64,000 nucleotides of DNA from an uncultured Treponema sp. (GTDB taxonomy: Bacteria > Spirochaetota > Spirochaetia > Treponematales > Treponemataceae): NCBI GenBank assembly GCA_947166355.1, contig CAMVDX010000006.1, positions 62,001-126,000 of the forward strand, read 5' to 3'. A program made the position numbers and the translations under genes. Shown piece by piece: positions 60,387 through 64,000 of this stretch. The first letter of the stretch is position 1, and every line of letters begins with the position of its first letter. The notes under the pieces were generated by a model. It was not told the origin of the DNA. It searched no databases and was given only the letters and a program-made list of their open reading frames with translations.

Positions 60387-60416
60387 ATTATAGAAGAAAA
60401 AGAATGTTTTCGTCAA
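60387..60416 (-). promoter_or_regulatory. Leaderless promoter of the M28 peptidase gene
   Basis: TTGACG (60416-60411) and a perfect TATAAT (60392-60387) with an 18-bp spacer on the minus strand. The -10 ends 6 nt before ATG 60380. This is the clearest leaderless layout in the window. Confidence 0.7.
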
Positions 60417-60451
60417 AATGAAAAGTAATATAGACTGTATTTTTAGTCTTG

Positions 60452-60660
60452 TTACGGCTAAGTGTTAATTTTTTTAGATTTTTAGCCGTAGTTTTCCGCG
60501 TTTGCAATCCTTATTTAGTCAATATCCATTTACTTTTTCTTATGAATTACGGCTTATTGCCTTCTTTTTAGAGTTTTTAGCCGTAATTATTCCTGAAAAT
60601 CAAGATTCAATCTTTCATATTTACGGCTAAAAAACGATTGTTTTAATTTCTTAGCCGTAA
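60452..60660. repeat. Three inverted pairs of TTACGGCTAA with fixed 20-bp spacers
   Basis: TTACGGCTAA (or a one-base variant) occurs at 60452-60461, 60547-60556 and 60621-60630. Each is followed by TTAGCCGTAA exactly 30 bp later, at 60482-60491, 60577-60586 and 60651-60660. The three 20-bp spacers differ in sequence. Units begin 95 and 74 bp apart. The array sits between the divergent M28 and glyA genes and occupies the core of a 486-bp gap. Confidence 0.75.
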
Positions 60661-60751
60661 AAGCAGGGGTTTTAGGGGGCGGAGCCCCCTAGGAGAAGGG
60701 GGTGTGGCGAAAACCGTTTACGGGTTGAGCCCAGGGGGAAGGCTTTCCCCC
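60661..60751. repeat. GC-rich hairpin element, inverted copy of that at 24262
   Basis: GGGGGC-GGA-GCCCCC (60675-60689), then a segment matching the reverse complement of the 24262-24330 element, then the imperfect stem GGGGGAAGGCTTTCCCCC (60734-60751). The copies are alike but clearly diverged. Direct repeats of CCTA(A)AACCTGGCACC type follow. Confidence 0.65.
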
Positions 60752-60866
60752 TCATCCCTAAAACCTAGCACCTAAAACCTGGCACCTATTCAACCCTATT
60801 CCCTATAATCTTAAAATCCGCTAAAATACTTCAATATAATTAAAATCAATAACACGAGGTTATAAT

Positions 60867-62369
60867 ATGTCAACACCTTTGGAAAACTATCTTGCTGCCA
60901 CAAACGGTAAGCCAAATGCCGCTATGTGTGCCTATGTTGCAAATCTTCAGCAGGTTGCTGCGGTTGGTCCGGATATCGCCGCAAGCATTGTAAACGAACT
61001 TGAAAATCAGAGAAGCCACCTTAAGCTTGTTGCCAGCGAAAACTATTGTTCGCTAAACGTTCAGGCTGCTATGGGAAACCTTCTTACTGATAAATACGCT
61101 GAAGGATATCCTGAGCACCGCTACTATGGCGGCTGTGTAAATATTGACGCTGTTGAAAATGTTGCCGCTCACGAAGCTGAGGCTCTTTTTGGTGCTGACT
61201 ACGCTTACGTTCAGCCTCACTCTGGTGCAGATACAAACCTCGTTGCTTACTGGGCAATCCTCAGCGCAAAGGTTGAAACTCCTACTCTCGAAGAGCTTGG
61301 TGTAAAATCTTTGAATGACCTTACAGACGAGCAGTTCGACGCTCTTCGCAAGAAGTTCGGAAACCAGAAGCTTATGGGGCTCGACTACTCTTGTGGTGGT
61401 CACCTTACTCACGGCTATAAAATGAACGTTTCTGCCCGCATGTTCGAAAGCCACCCATATGGTGTAGACAAGGAAACAGGCCTCCTCGACTACGACGCAA
61501 TCGAAAAGCAGGCTATGGAAGTTAAGCCTCTCATTCTTTTAACAGGTTTCTCTGCTTACCCACGCAAAATCAACTTCAAGCGCTTCCGCGAAATTGCAGA
61601 CAAGTGCGGAGCAGTTCTCATGGTAGATATGGCTCACTTCGCTGGTCTTGTTGCAGGTAAAGTTTTCACAGGCGACTACGATCCTGTAAAATGGGCAGAC
61701 ATTGTTACTACTACAACTCATAAAACTCTCCGCGGTCCTCGTGGTGCTATGATTCTCTGCAAGAAAGAATTTGCTGATTACGTAAACAAGGGATGTCCTA
61801 TGGTACTCGGTGGTCCACTCGGACACATCATGGCTGCAAAGGCCATTGCTTTCAAAGAGGCTCGCACTCCAGCTTATCAGGCTTGGGCTCAGCAGGTTGT
61901 AAAAAACGCACAGGCTCTTGCTGAAGGCTGTAAGTCTCACAATATTCCACTCCAGACTGGCGGAACAGACAACCACCTTATGCTTTGCGATGTAACTGTT
62001 TACGGTCTTACTGGAAAGCAGGCAGAAGCAGCCCTCTTTAAGTGCGGTGTAACTGCTAACGCAAACGCTCTTCCATACGACAAGAATGGTGCATGGTGGA
62101 CATCTGGTATCCGTATCGGAACTCCGGGTCTTACAACTCTCGGTATGAATGAAGCTGACATGAAGGAAGTTGCAGACATTATCGACTTCGTTCTCAAGAA
62201 CACAAAGCCAGGCGTAACTAAAGAAGGAAAGCCTGCTAAGGGTAAGATTGAGATTTCTGATGATACAGTAAATGCAGCCCGCGCTCGCGTAAACAAGCTG
62301 CTTGGTGCTCACGTACTTTATCCAGAACTCGACCTAGACTTCTTGAAAAAGGAATTTGTGAAAGCCTAA
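60867..62369 (+). CDS. glyA: Serine hydroxymethyltransferase
   Basis: A 500-residue PLP enzyme, longer than the usual ~415-residue bacterial form; the extra residues lie largely in an insert after YVQPHSGADTNLVAYWAILS (about residues 135-165). Motifs include KLVASENYCSLNVQAAMGN, DKYAEGYPEHRYYGG, VDMAHFAGLVAG and the PLP-lysine segment TTTTHKTLRGPRGAM. It converts serine and tetrahydrofolate to glycine and methylene-tetrahydrofolate. GAGG lies upstream of the ATG. Codon use is strongly biased, suggesting high expression. Terminator at 62645-62675. Confidence 0.95.
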   Translation: MSTPLENYLAATNGKPNAAMCAYVANLQQVAAVGPDIAASIVNELENQRSHLKLVASENYCSLNVQAAMGNLLTDKYAEGYPEHRYYGGCVNIDAVENVAAHEAEALFGADYAYVQPHSGADTNLVAYWAILSAKVETPTLEELGVKSLNDLTDEQFDALRKKFGNQKLMGLDYSCGGHLTHGYKMNVSARMFESHPYGVDKETGLLDYDAIEKQAMEVKPLILLTGFSAYPRKINFKRFREIADKCGAVLMVDMAHFAGLVAGKVFTGDYDPVKWADIVTTTTHKTLRGPRGAMILCKKEFADYVNKGCPMVLGGPLGHIMAAKAIAFKEARTPAYQAWAQQVVKNAQALAEGCKSHNIPLQTGGTDNHLMLCDVTVYGLTGKQAEAALFKCGVTANANALPYDKNGAWWTSGIRIGTPGLTTLGMNEADMKEVADIIDFVLKNTKPGVTKEGKPAKGKIEISDDTVNAARARVNKLLGAHVLYPELDLDFLKKEFVKA

Positions 62370-62377
62370 AATATAAC

Positions 62378-62500
62378 GGCTCAAGCTGCGAGACTTGCGA
62401 GCAGCCTAAAATCGAAAATCCGTTAAAAATCGGGCTGCGACAGCGGGCCGATTTAGGATTATCGAATAAATGGCTCAAGCTGCGAGACTTGCGAGCAGCC
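62378..62500. repeat. Two identical 29-bp repeats around a hairpin
   Basis: GGCTCAAGCTGCGAGACTTG followed by CGAGCAGCC occurs at 62378-62406 and 62472-62500. Between them AAATCGG (62427-62433) pairs with CCGATTT (62448-62454). A related copy lies at 8441-8466. Confidence 0.8.
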
Positions 62501-62504
62501 TAAA

Positions 62505-62640
62505 ATAGATTGCTTCGTCGCTGCGCTCCTCGCAATGACGGAGTCTATGGATTGCTATGTTGCCCTTCGGGCGACTCGCAATGACGGAGTCTATGGATTG
62601 CCATGTTGCCCTTCGGGCGACTCGCAATGACGGAGCAATC
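62505..62640. repeat. GTCATTGCGAG-family cluster with 46-bp tandem duplication
   Basis: A minus unit (about 62506-62539) runs into two 46-bp copies at 62531-62576 and 62577-62622 that differ at one base (GATTGCTATG versus GATTGCCATG). With 62378-62500 this explains most of the 351-bp gap after glyA. Confidence 0.85.
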
Positions 62641-62644
62641 TACA

Positions 62645-62675
62645 AATCCCGAACCTTCCCGATCGGGATTTTTTT
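62645..62675 (+). terminator. glyA terminator
   Basis: AATCCCGA (62645-62652) pairs perfectly with TCGGGATT (62663-62670), followed by T-run to 62675. It lies about 275 bp after the glyA stop, so the repeats above are probably transcribed as a long 3' UTR. Confidence 0.85.
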
Positions 62676-62705
62676 ATTCCTATTCTACAAATACTAAAAA
62701 ATTGT

Positions 62706-62711
62706 TATAAT
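62706..62711 (+). promoter_or_regulatory. -10 box before the flippase-like gene
   Basis: TATAAT ends 9 nt before ATG 62721 and no SD is visible, so the leader would be two or three bases. No clear -35. Confidence 0.4.
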
Positions 62712-62720
62712 CTGATAACC

Positions 62721-63758
62721 ATGAAAAAAAAGGTTTTATGGGCATGTTTATCTTTTTGTCTGTCCATTCTTACCATCTATGCACTTTTCTATAACAGCGG
62801 ACTTTCTCTTTCAGAACTGATTCAGGATATAAACGAAGCAACTCCCGAATGGCTGATTCCTGCAGCCTTATGCATGTTCGGTTTTATCTTTTTTGAAGGC
62901 CGATCCCTTGTTTTAATTTTACATTCGCTTGGTTATAAAACCAAAAAGCGTCACGGCTTTATTTATGCCTCCGCTGATATTTATTTTTCTTCAATCACAC
63001 CTTCTGCAACAGGCGGACAGCCTGCAAGCGCCTTTTTTATGCACAAGGACGGAATTTCGGGAGTGGATGTAACTGTTTCATTGATTTTAAATCTTACAAT
63101 GTATACGCTCGCCATTATTACCCTCGGACTTTTTTCTTTGATTGCATTTCCCCGAGTCTTTCTGGAATTCACACTTCCCTGCAAGGTATTAATTCTTATT
63201 GGTATTATGATGATGATTCTTTTAACAGTTTTCTTCATCATCCTTTTAAAAAAGCAAAGACTTTTACAAAAGCTTTGTTATATAATCATATCGATTCTTA
63301 AACATTTACACTTTAAGGCTGCAGCCGAAAAGCTCAGAAAACGCTTTGATACAATAATTCAGGATTATAATGAATGTGTAGTTACACTTGCAGGAAAAAA
63401 AAGACTGCTCGCTAAAACTTACTTTATGAATCTTTTACAAAGGATTTCACAGATTCTGGTAACAACCTTTTGCTATTTTGCAATACACGGAAATCTCTCA
63501 GACGGACTGAAGGTTTTTGCAATTCAGACTTATGTCATTATGGGCTCAAATTTTATTCCGATTCCGGGCGCAGTTGGAATCTCCGAGTTCTTAATGTTCT
63601 TCGGCTACACCATGCTGCTAGACGAAGAGACCGCTTACACTCTTGCCATTCTGGGGCGCGGAATTTCTTATTATACCTGTTGTATCATCAGCATTATTAC
63701 TGTTATATTAGGATATATAGCATTACGTTATAAACAAAAAAAAGAGGCAAAACAATGA
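62721..63758 (+). CDS. Lysylphosphatidylglycerol synthase TM-region/UPF0104 membrane protein
   Basis: A 345-residue protein with about eight membrane helices. It has the family layout: ALCMFGFIFFEGRSLVLILH near the start, SADIYFSSITPSATGGQPAS (conserved P-S-A-T-G-G-Q-P), then ISQILVTTFCYFAIHG, and PIPGAVGISEFLMFFGYTML. Related domains act as lipid flippases in MprF, and stand-alone members are thought to move or handle lipids. No synthase domain is attached. The end overlaps the next gene by 4 bp (ATGA), linking it to phospholipid synthesis. Confidence 0.88.
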   Translation: MKKKVLWACLSFCLSILTIYALFYNSGLSLSELIQDINEATPEWLIPAALCMFGFIFFEGRSLVLILHSLGYKTKKRHGFIYASADIYFSSITPSATGGQPASAFFMHKDGISGVDVTVSLILNLTMYTLAIITLGLFSLIAFPRVFLEFTLPCKVLILIGIMMMILLTVFFIILLKKQRLLQKLCYIIISILKHLHFKAAAEKLRKRFDTIIQDYNECVVTLAGKKRLLAKTYFMNLLQRISQILVTTFCYFAIHGNLSDGLKVFAIQTYVIMGSNFIPIPGAVGISEFLMFFGYTMLLDEETAYTLAILGRGISYYTCCIISIITVILGYIALRYKQKKEAKQ

Positions 63759-64000
63759 TTGGATACTATGACTATACGGTAATTCTTACTTACCTTTCTA
63801 TGCTTTCTGCAACCACAGGAATCATGCTTTGTCTGAATGACATAGGGCATCCGTATCTTGGAATGTTCTTTTTGATGTTCTGCGGACTGTGCGATGCCTT
63901 TGATGGAAAGGTTGCAAGAACAAAAAAGAACCGTACAGACTCTATGAAACAATTTGGAATCCAGATTGATTCTCTTTCTGACCTCGCTGCTTTTGGAGTT
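63755..64000 (+). CDS. CDP-alcohol phosphatidyltransferase, likely PssA, cut by window edge
   Basis: The first 82 codons of a membrane enzyme. The signature D-G-x2-A-R-x8-G-x3-D-x3-D is complete: DAFDGKVARTKKNRTDSMKQ, then FGIQIDSLSDLAAFG. Two hydrophobic segments precede it (TYLSMLSATTGIMLCL, YLGMFFLMFCGLCD). The spacing and DSLSDLAAFG favour CDP-diacylglycerol-serine O-phosphatidyltransferase over PgsA. GAGG precedes ATG 63755, which overlaps the stop of the flippase-like gene. Confidence 0.85.
   Translation, partial: MIGYYDYTVILTYLSMLSATTGIMLCLNDIGHPYLGMFFLMFCGLCDAFDGKVARTKKNRTDSMKQFGIQIDSLSDLAAFGV

Noticed and set aside
60452..60660. CRISPR array
   Set aside because: The repeat is only 10 bp, alternates in orientation, unit distances are uneven (95 and 74 bp) and no cas genes are nearby.
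61539..62312. A 257-codon minus-strand frame opposite glyA
   Set aside because: Strong codon bias of glyA keeps the antisense frame open; the product has no plausible domains and no start signals.
1..64000. tRNA or rRNA genes
   Set aside because: No cloverleaf with a T-loop GGTTCGAATC-like motif and no rRNA-like conserved segments were noticed, though a tRNA scan was not run.

Overview
The window looks like a chromosomal segment of a treponeme (Spirochaetes), probably a host-associated relative of the gut or oral Treponema species. The evidence is the gene content and order. It has a cheA-cheW-cheX-cheY operon whose CheW carries a CheR-like domain, two tandem FlaA-type periplasmic flagellar sheath genes beside a class II aldolase gene, and a compact cell-division cluster (mraZ-rsmH-ftsL-murF-ftsW-ftsQ-ftsA-ftsZ) followed by xer, dprA and topA. 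I saw no rRNA, tRNA, CRISPR array, complete insertion sequence or prophage.

Layout. 1-2.6 kb: accessory genes (two small ORFs, an XRE regulator with operator-like repeats, a hipBA toxin-antitoxin pair). 2.6-7.6 kb: glycerol catabolism (glpK, a GlpA-type dehydrogenase, an FAD/NAD oxidoreductase, a DUF1667 protein). 7.6-8.5 kb: a small secreted protein and a relic of a second topA 3' end. 8.5-21.6 kb: topA, dprA, a TPR lipoprotein, xer and the division cluster, all on the minus strand and ending at an mraZ promoter with four MraZ boxes. 21.6-30.4 kb: a nuclease-like protein, flaA genes, aldolase, ManA, a nucleotidyltransferase, DeoD and a split chromate-type transporter. 30.3-33.9 kb: a sensor kinase with a LacI-type ligand domain, divergent from two response regulators. 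34-40.2 kb: chemotaxis operon and a predicted outer-membrane barrel behind a sigma-28-like promoter. 40.3-51.6 kb: an MFS transporter, then a three-gene signalling operon (hybrid histidine kinase, FIST protein, and a hydrogenase-like H-cluster domain fused to GGDEF-EAL-PAS), dgt and a membrane EAL protein. 51.6-64 kb: ACT regulator, ornithine carbamoyltransferase, a ParE-like topoisomerase with a histone-H1-like tail, a radical SAM protein with a repeat inserted in frame, a LytTR system, an M28 peptidase, glyA, a flippase-like protein and the start of a CDP-alcohol phosphatidyltransferase gene.

Signalling is dense. Two EAL proteins with intact catalytic motifs, two sensor kinases, several response regulators and the chemotaxis core suggest that motility, c-di-GMP turnover and redox or nutrient sensing are tied together here. 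The intergenic DNA is unusually rich in palindromes: a GTCATTGCGAG-type dispersed repeat at about nine loci, a 26-bp stem-swapping family, a structured element bounded by inverted and direct repeats, and an exactly spaced array of a 10-bp motif. Many genes have a -10 box 6-9 nt before the start codon and no Shine-Dalgarno sequence, which suggests common leaderless transcription. All functions are inferred from sequence motifs and recalled family knowledge; no database search was run.
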